Positions 9,300-17,399 of a stretch of DNA of 64,000 nucleotides are shown in pieces. The stretch covers positions 30,222-94,221 of the forward strand of contig JADGEJ010000012.1 of NCBI GenBank assembly GCA_016744435.1, read 5' to 3'. This DNA comes from Lentibacter sp. (lineage in GTDB: Bacteria; Pseudomonadota; Alphaproteobacteria; Rhodobacterales; Rhodobacteraceae). Under the pieces are notes generated by a model. The model searched no databases. It was not told the origin of the DNA and saw only the letters and a list, made by a program, of their open reading frames with translations. Made by a program: the position numbers and the translations under genes. Each line of letters begins with the position of its first letter. The first letter of the stretch is position 1.

Positions 9300-10088
9300 A
9301 TGACCGGAGAACTTTCACCGATTGATAAGGCTAAATTCGTGGCCGCCAAGCGGGCTGCCGAGTTTGTCGAAGACGGCATGCGCGTGGGCCTTGGCACGGG
9401 CAGCACGGCCGCGTGGCTGGTGCGCTGTCTTGGTGACATGGTCGAAAAAGACGGCCTCAAGATAAAGGGCGTGCCGACAAGTGCGCGCACCGCTGAGCTG
9501 GCCCGCGATGTGGGCATTGATGTGATCAGCCTTGATGAGGCCAAGTGGCTTGATCTGACGATCGACGGCGCTGACGAGTTTGACGGCGAGCTAAACCTGA
9601 TCAAAGGCGGCGGTGGCGCTTTGCTGCAAGAGAAGATCGTCGCGACAGCCTCAGACCAGATGGTTGTGATCGCCGATCTGGGCAAACAGGTTGAGCGCTT
9701 GGGCGCGTTCCCTCTGCCAGTTGAGATTATCCCATTTGGCTGGCAAACCACCAAAACCATCATCGAAGAAGCTCTGGTGAGCATGGATGTGTTGGGCCGC
9801 AACACCACGTTGCGGATGAACGGCTCGGTGCCCTACATCACCGATGAGGGCAATCACATACTTGACCTGCACCTGGGCCGGATTGGCAATGCGCGCCAGA
9901 TGAGCTTTGTGCTCAATCAAGTGCCTGGTGTGGTTGAAAATGGGCTGTTCATAGACATCTGTGATCAGGTCGTGATCGGCCACGGCGACGGCCGCGTAGA
10001 GATCCGCGATATCAACGCAGGCACTGTTGAGGTCGATCGGCTGGACTTTGTGGAAGATGACAACTTGTTTACGGATTTGATGGATTGA
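9300..10088 (+). CDS. rpiA: Ribose-5-phosphate isomerase A
   Basis: Interconverts ribose 5-phosphate and ribulose 5-phosphate in the pentose phosphate pathway. Of 262 residues, the phosphate loop is GLGTGSTAAW near 30-39, the catalytic region is DGADEFD near 88-94, and KGGGGALLQEK near 101-111 carries the family's catalytic Glu and binding Lys. The full-length family fold is present. The stop is 11 bases before the glutathione reductase ATG, so the two genes are probably co-transcribed, a plausible link because the pathway supplies NADPH to Gor. Confidence 0.96.
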   Translation: MTGELSPIDKAKFVAAKRAAEFVEDGMRVGLGTGSTAAWLVRCLGDMVEKDGLKIKGVPTSARTAELARDVGIDVISLDEAKWLDLTIDGADEFDGELNLIKGGGGALLQEKIVATASDQMVVIADLGKQVERLGAFPLPVEIIPFGWQTTKTIIEEALVSMDVLGRNTTLRMNGSVPYITDEGNHILDLHLGRIGNARQMSFVLNQVPGVVENGLFIDICDQVVIGHGDGRVEIRDINAGTVEVDRLDFVEDDNLFTDLMD

Positions 10089-10099
10089 AGGACCTGACT

Positions 10100-11455
10100 A
10101 TGAGCTTTGACTACGATCTTTTCGTCATTGGCGGCGGCTCGGGCGGTGTGCGGGCTGCACGTGTAGCCGCTCAGGGTGGTGCAAAAGTGGCTCTGGCTGA
10201 GGAAGACCGCTACGGCGGCACCTGCGTTATTCGTGGTTGTGTGCCCAAGAAGCTGATGGTGTTCGCCAGCGAGTTCCCAAACGCGATTGCCGATGCGGCG
10301 GCGTATGGCTGGACAGTGCATGCGGGCGGCTTTGACTGGAGCGTGTTCAAAGCCAAGCTTGATGCGGAGCTTGACCGTTTGGAAAACGTTTACCGCGGCA
10401 TTCTAAAGAACAACGGCGTTGAGACTTATGACATGCGGGCCCGCGTTGTTGGCGCGCATGAGGTTGAGCTGTCAGACGGCACGCGCAAAAGCGCCAAGCA
10501 CATTTTGCTGGCAATGGGCGGGCAGCCTGTGAAGCCCGAGCAGCCCGGAGCCGAGCTTGGCATCACGTCAAACGACATTTTCCACCTGCCAGAGCTGCCC
10601 AAGTCGATGCTGATCGTCGGCGGTGGCTACATTGCTTGCGAGTTTGCCGGCATTCTCAACGGTCTGGGCGTGGACGTTACGCAGTATTACCGCGGTGCGC
10701 AGATCTTGCGCGGCTTTGACGGCGAAGCGCGCGGGCTTGTGTCTGACGAGATGATCCAGAATGGTGTGAAGCTACATCTCGGCACCAATGTGCTGTCGAT
10801 GGAGAAGGTTGAAGGCGGCATTGAAGTGAAGGCAACCAACGGCGAGACGCAGGTGTTTGAGCATGTGATGTTTGCCACGGGCCGCGCGCCCAACACCGAG
10901 GGCATGGGGCTGGAAGAGGTTGGCGTAAAGCTGGGCCGTAAGGGCGAAGTGCTGGTTGACGACTATTCCCAGACGCAGGTGCCAAGCATCTATGCGGTGG
11001 GCGATGTGACAGACCGCGTGAACCTGACGCCAGTGGCGATCCGCGAAGGCATGGCCTTTGTTGAGACAGTGTTTAACGGCAACCCGACCAAGCCTGACCA
11101 CGCGCTTATTCCGACAGCTATTTTTACCCAGCCCGAGATGGGCACAGTCGGCCTCAGCGAAGAAGATGCGCGCGAGCAGGAGCCTGTCGAGGTGTACTGC
11201 ACGTCGTTCAAGCCGATGCAGCAGAGCTTTGCGGGACGCGGCGACCGTGTGCTGATGAAGCTGGTTGTGTCGCAAGCAAGCCGCAAGGTGCTTGGCTGTC
11301 ATATCGTGGCGCCGGGGGCGGGCGAAATGATCCAGCTTGCAGGCATCGCCGTAAAGATGGGCGCGACCAAGGAAGACTTTGACCGCACGGTTGCCGTGCA
11401 CCCGACAATGAGCGAAGAACTCGTGACAATGAAAGAGCCAGTCCGTAAGGGTTGA
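10100..11455 (+). CDS. gor: Glutathione-disulfide reductase
   Basis: NADPH-dependent flavoenzyme that reduces GSSG to GSH in the cytoplasm. 451 residues: FAD-binding GGGSGGVRAAR near the amino end, redox-active disulfide GGTCVIRGCVPKK, NADPH motif GGGYIACEFAGIL, second FAD motif VGDVTDR, and a carboxyl interface domain with HPTMSEE, which provides the catalytic His-Glu pair. I use ATG 10100, preceded by AAGGA; a TTG at 10085 would add five residues overlapping rpiA. Confidence 0.96.
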   Translation: MSFDYDLFVIGGGSGGVRAARVAAQGGAKVALAEEDRYGGTCVIRGCVPKKLMVFASEFPNAIADAAAYGWTVHAGGFDWSVFKAKLDAELDRLENVYRGILKNNGVETYDMRARVVGAHEVELSDGTRKSAKHILLAMGGQPVKPEQPGAELGITSNDIFHLPELPKSMLIVGGGYIACEFAGILNGLGVDVTQYYRGAQILRGFDGEARGLVSDEMIQNGVKLHLGTNVLSMEKVEGGIEVKATNGETQVFEHVMFATGRAPNTEGMGLEEVGVKLGRKGEVLVDDYSQTQVPSIYAVGDVTDRVNLTPVAIREGMAFVETVFNGNPTKPDHALIPTAIFTQPEMGTVGLSEEDAREQEPVEVYCTSFKPMQQSFAGRGDRVLMKLVVSQASRKVLGCHIVAPGAGEMIQLAGIAVKMGATKEDFDRTVAVHPTMSEELVTMKEPVRKG

Positions 11456-11523
11456 AACTTACGCATTGGCACACAAGATTAGACATAACGTCTAGAGACA
11501 TCATAAAGAGAGGAATGCTTTAA

Positions 11524-12684
11524 ATGGCAGGCAATTCTGGCGGCCCATGGGGCGGCGGCGGAAACAATGGCGGAGATGATCACGAAGAGCGTGATGAGCG
11601 ACCACAAGGTGGGCGCAACAACGGCGGTGAGCCGCAGATCCCCGAGATTGATGAGCTGATGAAAAAAGGCCAAGAGCAGCTGCGCGTCCTGATGGGCGGT
11701 CGTGGCGGCGGCAGTGGTAAAGGCGGCGGCAAAGGTGGCAACAACGGGCAAGGGCCTGTCGGGCCGGGCCTCAACCGTGGCACTATCGGCCTTGCTGTGT
11801 TGGTGGCGATCGGCCTTTGGCTGTTTCAGAGCTTTTACACAGTCAAGCCGGAAGAGCAGTCAGTTGAGCTGTTTCTCGGCGAGTGCAACAGCCCTTGCGT
11901 TGGCAACCCCGGCCTTAACTTCGCGCCATGGCCTGTCGTGACTTACGAAGTTGTTCCGGTAACGCGCGAAAAAATCGAAGACATCGGTGGCGGCACCGGC
12001 TCGGAAGCAGGCTTGATGCAGACGGGCGACGAGAACATCGTCGACATCGACTTCCAAGTTGTTTGGAACATCAACAACGCCGAGGAATTCCTGTTTAACC
12101 TGCGTGATCCGAAAGCAACGATCCGCGCAGTTTCGGAATCAGCGATGCGTGAGATTATCGCGCAAAGCGAGCTCGCGCCTATCCTCAACCGTGACCGTGG
12201 GAGCATCGAGCAGCAGCTTGAAACGCTCGTGCAGTCGACGCTCGACAGCTACAACAGTGGCGTGACGATTGTGCGTGCCAACTTTGACAAGGCCGACCCG
12301 CCCGCTGAAGTTATCAACAGCTTCTTTGCTGTGCAGTCAGCCGCTCAGGAACGTGACAAACTTGAAAAGCTAGCCGACGCCTATGCGAACAAAGTCCTCG
12401 CGGCGGCACGTGGTGAAGCGGCTCAGGTTCTGGAAGAAGCCGAAGGCTACCGCGCAAGTGTGGTCAACCAAGCCGAAGGTGAAGCCAGCCGCTTTACGGC
12501 GGTTTTGGTCGAGTACCAGAAAGCGCCAGACGTGACGCGCAAGCGCCTTTACCTTGAGATGATGGAAGATGTCCTTGGTGACGTCGACAAGATCATCCTT
12601 GGAGGCGAAGAGGGCGGACAAGGCGTTGTGCCATACCTGCCGCTCAACGAGCTGCGCAAAAACCAAGCCGGAGGGAACAACTGA
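11524..12684 (+). CDS. hflK: FtsH protease modulator HflK
   Basis: 386 residues. The first 80 are Gly/Asn-rich and disordered, as in HflK of other proteobacteria. One transmembrane helix at about 86-104 anchors the protein, followed by the SPFH domain (YTVKPEEQSVELFLGE onward) and a helical region that forms the HflKC cage. With HflC it surrounds FtsH and tunes degradation of membrane proteins. The gene ends in an ATGA-type overlap with hflC (stop at 12682-12684, next ATG at 12684), so stoichiometric translation is expected. Confidence 0.95.
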   Translation: MAGNSGGPWGGGGNNGGDDHEERDERPQGGRNNGGEPQIPEIDELMKKGQEQLRVLMGGRGGGSGKGGGKGGNNGQGPVGPGLNRGTIGLAVLVAIGLWLFQSFYTVKPEEQSVELFLGECNSPCVGNPGLNFAPWPVVTYEVVPVTREKIEDIGGGTGSEAGLMQTGDENIVDIDFQVVWNINNAEEFLFNLRDPKATIRAVSESAMREIIAQSELAPILNRDRGSIEQQLETLVQSTLDSYNSGVTIVRANFDKADPPAEVINSFFAVQSAAQERDKLEKLADAYANKVLAAARGEAAQVLEEAEGYRASVVNQAEGEASRFTAVLVEYQKAPDVTRKRLYLEMMEDVLGDVDKIILGGEEGGQGVVPYLPLNELRKNQAGGNN

Positions 12685-13562
12685 TGCGGACTTCTACATA
12701 TATCCTGCCAGTGATTGTTCTGGCGATTGCGGCGATCTTGTCGTCAGTGTTTATTGTGGACGAGCGCGAAAAAGCGCTGGTGCTGCAGTTTGGTAAGGTT
12801 GTCGACGTCATTGACGAGCCGGGCCTCGCGTTCAAGATCCCGCTGATGCAGGAAGTTGTGCGCTATGACGACCGTATCTTGAGCCGCGATGTGACGCAGT
12901 TTCAAGTTACCCCGTCTGATGACCGCCGTCTCGAAGTCAACGCCTTTGCACGCTACCGTATCGCCGATGTCGAGCGGTTCCGCCAAGCGACGGCTGCGGG
13001 GGGTGATGACGCGATCGACGTGGCAGGCCGCCGGCTTGACAGTATCTTGCGCTCGAAAACCCGCGAAGTCTTGGGCTCGGTCACATCAAACGACATTCTC
13101 TCGTCTGATCGTGCCGCGCTGATGCTGCGGATTCGCAACGGTGCTATCTCTGACGCGCGTGCGCTGGGCCTCGACATTATCGACGTGCGCCTCAAGCGGA
13201 CAGACTTGCCCGATGCCAACCTCGCGGCCACATTCGGCCGGATGCAGGCCGAGCGCGAGCGTGAAGCCGCAGACGAGATTGCCCGTGGTAACGAGGCCGC
13301 GCAACGTGTGCGTGCTCTGGCCAACAGAACGCAGGTCGAGATCGTGTCTGACGCCAAGCGTAAGGCCGAGATCACCCGTGGTGAGGCTGACGCCAAGCGC
13401 AACGCTATCTTTGCGGAAGCCTTTGGGGCGGACGAGGAGTTCTTTGAATTCTACCGCTCGCTCAACGCCTACCGTGGCGCTCTTAAAGGCAAAAACACCA
13501 GCATGGTGATGTCGCCTGATAGTGAGTTCTTTAACTATCTGAAGAGCGACAGCGGTAAGTGA
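12684..13562 (+). CDS. hflC: FtsH protease modulator HflC
   Basis: 292 residues with an amino-terminal membrane anchor at about 5-25 (ILPVIVLAIAAILSSVFIV), then an SPFH/band-7 domain and a long Ala/Glu/Arg-rich helix (AEREREAADEIARGNEAAQR) typical of the family. It partners HflK. Its stop overlaps the GTG start of the following DUF2065 gene by four bases (GTGA), so hflK, hflC and DUF2065 form one translationally coupled unit. Confidence 0.95.
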   Translation: MRTSTYILPVIVLAIAAILSSVFIVDEREKALVLQFGKVVDVIDEPGLAFKIPLMQEVVRYDDRILSRDVTQFQVTPSDDRRLEVNAFARYRIADVERFRQATAAGGDDAIDVAGRRLDSILRSKTREVLGSVTSNDILSSDRAALMLRIRNGAISDARALGLDIIDVRLKRTDLPDANLAATFGRMQAEREREAADEIARGNEAAQRVRALANRTQVEIVSDAKRKAEITRGEADAKRNAIFAEAFGADEEFFEFYRSLNAYRGALKGKNTSMVMSPDSEFFNYLKSDSGK

Positions 13563-13759
13563 TCTGGGCCAATGCCCTTTTGGCCCTCGGGCTTGTATTA
13601 CTCTTGGAGGGGCTGGTCTATGTGCTGGCCCCTTCGCTTGTTGAACAGCTCTTGCAAGCGCTGCGCGACATTCCGGTTGAGGCGCGCCGGATGGTTGGCG
13701 CTTTGGCTGCGGTTTTAGGCCTTTTGCTCGTCTATGGGGCAAAGGCGTTGGGCGCATAG
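13559..13759 (+). CDS. DUF2065 small membrane protein (YjeT-like)
   Basis: 66 residues with two hydrophobic segments, the first at about 5-25 (LLALGLVLLLEGLVYVLAPS) and the second at about 46-62. The GTG start overlaps the hflC stop. DUF2065/YjeT proteins accompany hflKC in many proteobacteria; the biochemical role is unknown, and the coupling suggests a small accessory subunit of the HflKC-FtsH complex. Confidence 0.85.
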   Translation: MIWANALLALGLVLLLEGLVYVLAPSLVEQLLQALRDIPVEARRMVGALAAVLGLLLVYGAKALGA

Positions 13760-13905
13760 GCAGATAAAAGCCTAAAAAGCGTCTGTTCACGCGCGGTTTA
13801 CCTAAAAGTGCGCAGACTGGTAGTTGCTATGTTCTGCATCAAGGTTACATTCAAATCAGCAACTCGGGGCAACTCGGGCATCTCACGAGATGAAGGAGTA
13901 TCGGT

Positions 13906-15378
13906 GTGAGCAGACAAGTGATTGCCAGAACGGCAAGCTATTTTGAGGTTTCAGGCGCGGTTCGCGGGCTTTGGCTTGCGGCTTTGGCCATTGGCTTGGT
14001 CTTGGCGCAGGCGATTGCGGCCAATGCGCGGCCTGACAGCTTTGCAGATCTGGCAGACAGTGTCAGCCCCGCCGTGGTGAACATCACCACGACAACAATG
14101 GTCGCTCGCGGCACTGGCCCAGGTGCTATCGTGCCGGAGGGCAGCCCGTTTGAAGACTTTTTCCGCGAATTCCAAGACCGCAACAACGATGGTGATCGTC
14201 CGAAGCGCTCATCTGCGCTAGGGTCGGGCTTTGTGATCTCGGAAGATGGTTACATCGTCACCAACAACCACGTGATTGAAGGCGCAGATGAGATAATCAT
14301 TGAGTTCTTCTCGGGCGAAGAGCTTGAAGCCAAACTGGTGGGCACTGACAAGAAAACCGATATAGCGTTGCTCAAAGTGACGAGTGAAAAGCCACTGCCC
14401 TTCGTTCCATTCGGCGATTCCGATATCGCGCGGGTTGGTGACTGGGTGATGGCTGTTGGCAACCCGTTGGGGCAGGGCTTCTCTGTCAGCGCGGGCATTG
14501 TGAGCCAGCGTAACCGCGCCCTTCAAGGTGCTTATGACGACTACATCCAGACCGACGCTGCGATCAATCGAGGCAACTCGGGCGGGCCGTTGTTTAACAT
14601 GGATGGTGAAGTTGTCGGTGTGAACACGGCGATTTTGAGCCCCAATGGCGGCTCTATCGGCATTGGCTTTTCGATGGCCTCAAATGTGGTTGTGCGGGTT
14701 GTCGACCAACTGCGCGAATTCGGCGAAACTCGCCGTGGCTGGCTTGGCGTGCGCATTCAGGATGTGACCGACGATGTCGCGGAAGCCATTGGTCTTGAAG
14801 AGACTGCTGGCGCCATGGTGACAGACGTGCCCGAGGGCCCCGCCAAAGTTGCGGGAATGGTTGCCGGTGATGTGATTGTGAGCTTTGATGGAGTCGAGGT
14901 TGGCGACACGCGTGGGCTTGTGCGCCAAGTTGGCAACGCTGATGTCGGCAAGACCGTGCGCATCGTAGTGTTCCGCGAAGGTAAAACGCAGACACTAAAA
15001 GTCACGCTTGGGCGCCGCGAGGAAGCCGAAGCCGCTGTGCCTGTGGCGCAAACCGATGAGGCTCCCGCTGATAAACCAACAACTGCCGAGATGTTCGGGT
15101 TGAGCCTTTCGCCGATCACAGAGGAGTTGCGGGCTCAGCTGGAACTTGATGCAGACGCGACAGGCCTTGTTGTGACCGATGTGAACGAAGCCTCTGATGC
15201 CTTTGATAAAGGTCTGCGCGCGGGTGATGTTATCACGGAAGCGGGCCAGCAAAAGCTAGGCAGTGCGGCGGACCTGAACAAGCAGGTTGCACAGGCCAAA
15301 GAGGCAGGACGCAAGTCGCTCTTGCTCTTGGTGCGCCGCGCCGGTGAACCACGGTTTGTTGCTATTACGTTGGAGTAG
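13906..15378 (+). CDS. degP: DegP/HtrA-family periplasmic serine endoprotease
   Basis: 490 residues. A signal or anchor helix at about 20-40 is followed by a trypsin-like domain with catalytic His122 (TNNHVIEGA), Asp152 (KTDIALLKV) and Ser225 (RGNSGGPLF), then two PDZ domains (from about 280 and about 395). It degrades or refolds damaged envelope proteins. The start is GTG 13906 with AAGGAG nearby. A tandem AACTCGGGG-type repeat lies in the 146-base leader. It directly follows hflKC-DUF2065, grouping membrane and periplasmic protein quality control, and is closed by a strong terminator. Confidence 0.95.
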   Translation: MSRQVIARTASYFEVSGAVRGLWLAALAIGLVLAQAIAANARPDSFADLADSVSPAVVNITTTTMVARGTGPGAIVPEGSPFEDFFREFQDRNNDGDRPKRSSALGSGFVISEDGYIVTNNHVIEGADEIIIEFFSGEELEAKLVGTDKKTDIALLKVTSEKPLPFVPFGDSDIARVGDWVMAVGNPLGQGFSVSAGIVSQRNRALQGAYDDYIQTDAAINRGNSGGPLFNMDGEVVGVNTAILSPNGGSIGIGFSMASNVVVRVVDQLREFGETRRGWLGVRIQDVTDDVAEAIGLEETAGAMVTDVPEGPAKVAGMVAGDVIVSFDGVEVGDTRGLVRQVGNADVGKTVRIVVFREGKTQTLKVTLGRREEAEAAVPVAQTDEAPADKPTTAEMFGLSLSPITEELRAQLELDADATGLVVTDVNEASDAFDKGLRAGDVITEAGQQKLGSAADLNKQVAQAKEAGRKSLLLLVRRAGEPRFVAITLE

Positions 15379-15399
15379 GTCGAAGCCAGTCAATCAAAG

Positions 15400-15427
15400 A
15401 AACGGCCGCTCTTTCGGGCGGCCGTTT
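15400..15427 (+). terminator. Rho-independent-type hairpin after degP
   Basis: AAACGGCCG and CGGCCGTTT form a perfect stem around a short CTCTTTCGGG-type loop, 22 bases after the degP stop. The A-rich 5' side and T-rich 3' side make it usable for both degP and the convergent RDD gene. Confidence 0.75.
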
Positions 15428-15457
15428 GCGTCTGAAAGGAGTTATTAGCGCTTGGGG

Positions 15458-15907
15458 TTAGTTGTGCGCACGTTTGTTCAGAGCGACGGTGCCAAGCGCC
15501 ATGTCGGAGAGCCCTTGGCCACGCTGTGTTGAGGCCATCATCACCACAGACGCTATTTGCAGCAGCGGAAATGCGAAGGAGAGAGTATAGCCGATCGTGT
15601 GCAAGAGGGCTTCTCCGCTGTTCAACCGATGGCCTTGAGCATTGCGCAGTTCGATTGCTGTGAGGCGCATTCCGAGTGTCGCAGCACCGTTTGAAAGGGT
15701 GATAACACGGTAAGCGAAGCTCACAAAGAATGTCAGTAGGGGCAGGAAAAACAGGCCAGTGAAAGCGGTGAACGGCACGATGACGATTACGATCAACACG
15801 ATCAGGATAGTGTCGATCACCCAGGAAATAAGCCGCTTAAGTGGTACATCCGCGTAAAACTCGGGCTGAAAATGGGGGTCGGGCAGGGCCCAGTCTTCAC
15901 GTGTCAT
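15458..15907 (-). CDS. RDD-family membrane protein
   Basis: 149 residues. The RDD signature is the arginine early in helix 1 with the following Asp (LKRLISWVIDTILIVLIV) and a second Asp near the end (GLSDMALGTVAL). There are about three to four membrane segments, two of them very hydrophobic (about 30-75). Family members are small inner-membrane proteins, some linked to ion exchange; the role here is unknown. It is convergent with degP. Confidence 0.85.
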   Translation of the reverse strand: MTREDWALPDPHFQPEFYADVPLKRLISWVIDTILIVLIVIVIVPFTAFTGLFFLPLLTFFVSFAYRVITLSNGAATLGMRLTAIELRNAQGHRLNSGEALLHTIGYTLSFAFPLLQIASVVMMASTQRGQGLSDMALGTVALNKRAHN

Positions 15908-15970
15908 GGCTGTCCTCGACTAAAACTGGCCTGCCCCTGCCGTAGCGGGAGCAAGCCGTGGGGGAAAGAC

Positions 15971-16396
15971 TTAAGCGTCTTCTTTTTCGTCTTCTTTGGC
16001 AGCGGCATTGGCGCGCTCATCCATAAAGTCGTCAAACTCTGCCTTGTCTTTTGCATCGCGAAGGCGCTGCAAGAAAGCTTCAAAGTTATCTTGCTCTTCC
16101 TCGAGGCGGCGGAGAGTTTCGTCTTTGTAAGCATCAAAGGCGTTGTTGCCGGACGAGCGCATTGCTGAAAACTTCATGTGAACATGGCTGCCGCGTTGGC
16201 GGCGGTGGCTGCAAGATTTTCCGAACATGCGTTTACTCCAGATCATGTAAAAGAGAAGGGCGAGGCCAACAGGCCAGACGAAGATGAAGCCGAGCACCAT
16301 GGCGGCGATCCAGGCACCTTTGCCTTTTTCGTCAAGCCACGCCTCCGAGCGGGAGAGCCAGCCTTGTGTCGGGGCGTTGATGGTGGCGGTTGTCAT
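15971..16396 (-). CDS. DUF2852 membrane protein
   Basis: 141 residues from ATG 16396, chosen for the AGGAGAAC ribosome site just upstream; an ATG at 16444 adds 16 unlikely residues. A helix-turn-helix membrane hairpin (AAMVLGFIFVWPVGLALLFY) follows a Trp-rich amphipathic segment. The tail is a charged coiled coil (DETLRRLEEEQDNFEAFLQR) ending in an acidic stretch. Function unknown. The 73-base gap to the RDD gene and shared strand suggest possible co-transcription. Confidence 0.82.
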   Translation of the reverse strand: MTTATINAPTQGWLSRSEAWLDEKGKGAWIAAMVLGFIFVWPVGLALLFYMIWSKRMFGKSCSHRRQRGSHVHMKFSAMRSSGNNAFDAYKDETLRRLEEEQDNFEAFLQRLRDAKDKAEFDDFMDERANAAAKEDEKEDA

Positions 16397-16485
16397 GTAG
16401 TTCTCCTTTGTTTTTGGTTTCGAGTTGATGTGAATGCCTTTCACATTACCAATGTTGGGGGAGTCGCTCAGAATTTCAAGAGTGC

Positions 16486-16504
16486 ATGTAAATCTTTTTT
16501 ACAT
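16486..16504. promoter_or_regulatory. ATGTAAA/TTTACAT palindrome upstream of DUF2852 gene
   Basis: ATGTAAA and TTTACAT are exact inverted copies separated by five pyrimidines, 90 bases before the DUF2852 start. The size and symmetry suit a dimeric regulator site; no family can be assigned. Confidence 0.3.
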
Positions 16505-16717
16505 TGCTTTTGTTGTTGTAGCGCTGTAGCGCGTCACCAATATCTGCAGTAAATGACACCAAGAATTGCAGCAAAGCGTTTTTGTGGTGTCGGACGCCGA
16601 TTAAACAGGCGGCAACACGAAGCCATTAAACACCTTGTTAAGGGTAGCTTTAACGACAAACGGCGACCCAAAGGCTGTGTAACATCAACACAGATCGCTT
16701 GAGCCTCAACAAAGCCG

Positions 16718-17224
16718 TTATTCTATATCATCGTCCAAAATTCCTGCATGATTGACAATTTGAGCCACACCAAAAATTGCCATAGCAGCCGCAACGCCAC
16801 AAAGTACCGCGTAGATGAATGTAAAGAATGCCAAAGCAGAAAGCGCCCAATGCTGGTAGGCAAGAAGTAAGATTGCCAAGATCAACCCAACAAACTCCAC
16901 AACAACAAAGTGGATGATCGCAGCGGATGTTTTCATCAGCAAGGAATCTGCGGCTCCTTGGTTGCGCATCAACTTGAGCACCAGATCATTTGATAGAGCG
17001 AGGAGGATCGCCAAAGTAGCTAAGGAAAATGAGAGCAGGGCGGGCAGTACTGAAAAGCTCAAAGTCACCCATGAGTAGCTCCCCTCATCATCAGTACGCA
17101 GCCAAAGTGGAAGTGAAATAGACCAAATAGCTACCGCAAACAGGAAATAGTCGGATGAAAACAAAGCTGCCCATCCTCCATATGCTTCGACGCGTGCGAA
17201 ACCATGTGAAAAGCATGGTAACAA
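16718..17224 (-). CDS. Hypothetical membrane protein, probably 5'-disrupted
   Basis: Open frame of up to 168 residues with four strong hydrophobic segments; the carboxyl end is NHAGILDDDIE. I do not recognise the family. The only start in frame is TTG 17224 and the first 20 residues (CFSHGFARVEAYGG) look non-native. An overlapping frame upstream encodes a membrane-like segment (VTLSLILAVVTMLFTWFR) and a GTG at 17278 opens MNFEFDLT before a stop inside a TTGACTTGAC duplication. The true protein may therefore start at 17278 with two frame breaks. Base composition is more AT-rich than in the neighbours. Confidence 0.5.
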   Translation of the reverse strand: MLPCFSHGFARVEAYGGWAALFSSDYFLFAVAIWSISLPLWLRTDDEGSYSWVTLSFSVLPALLSFSLATLAILLALSNDLVLKLMRNQGAADSLLMKTSAAIIHFVVVEFVGLILAILLLAYQHWALSALAFFTFIYAVLCGVAAAMAIFGVAQIVNHAGILDDDIE

Positions 17225-17399
17225 CAGCCAAAATCAGGCTCAGCGTTACGGTCAAGTCAAATCAAATTCAAAGTTCACTTGTGATCGCCCTTCCATGCGG
17301 CCAATGCGGCATTTTCTGCGGGCTCAAGCGCGCGTTATAAATCCTGCAACACCTCATGAGCGATTGACGGCAGCCCAGCTCCAGCGCATTCTTTCGAGC

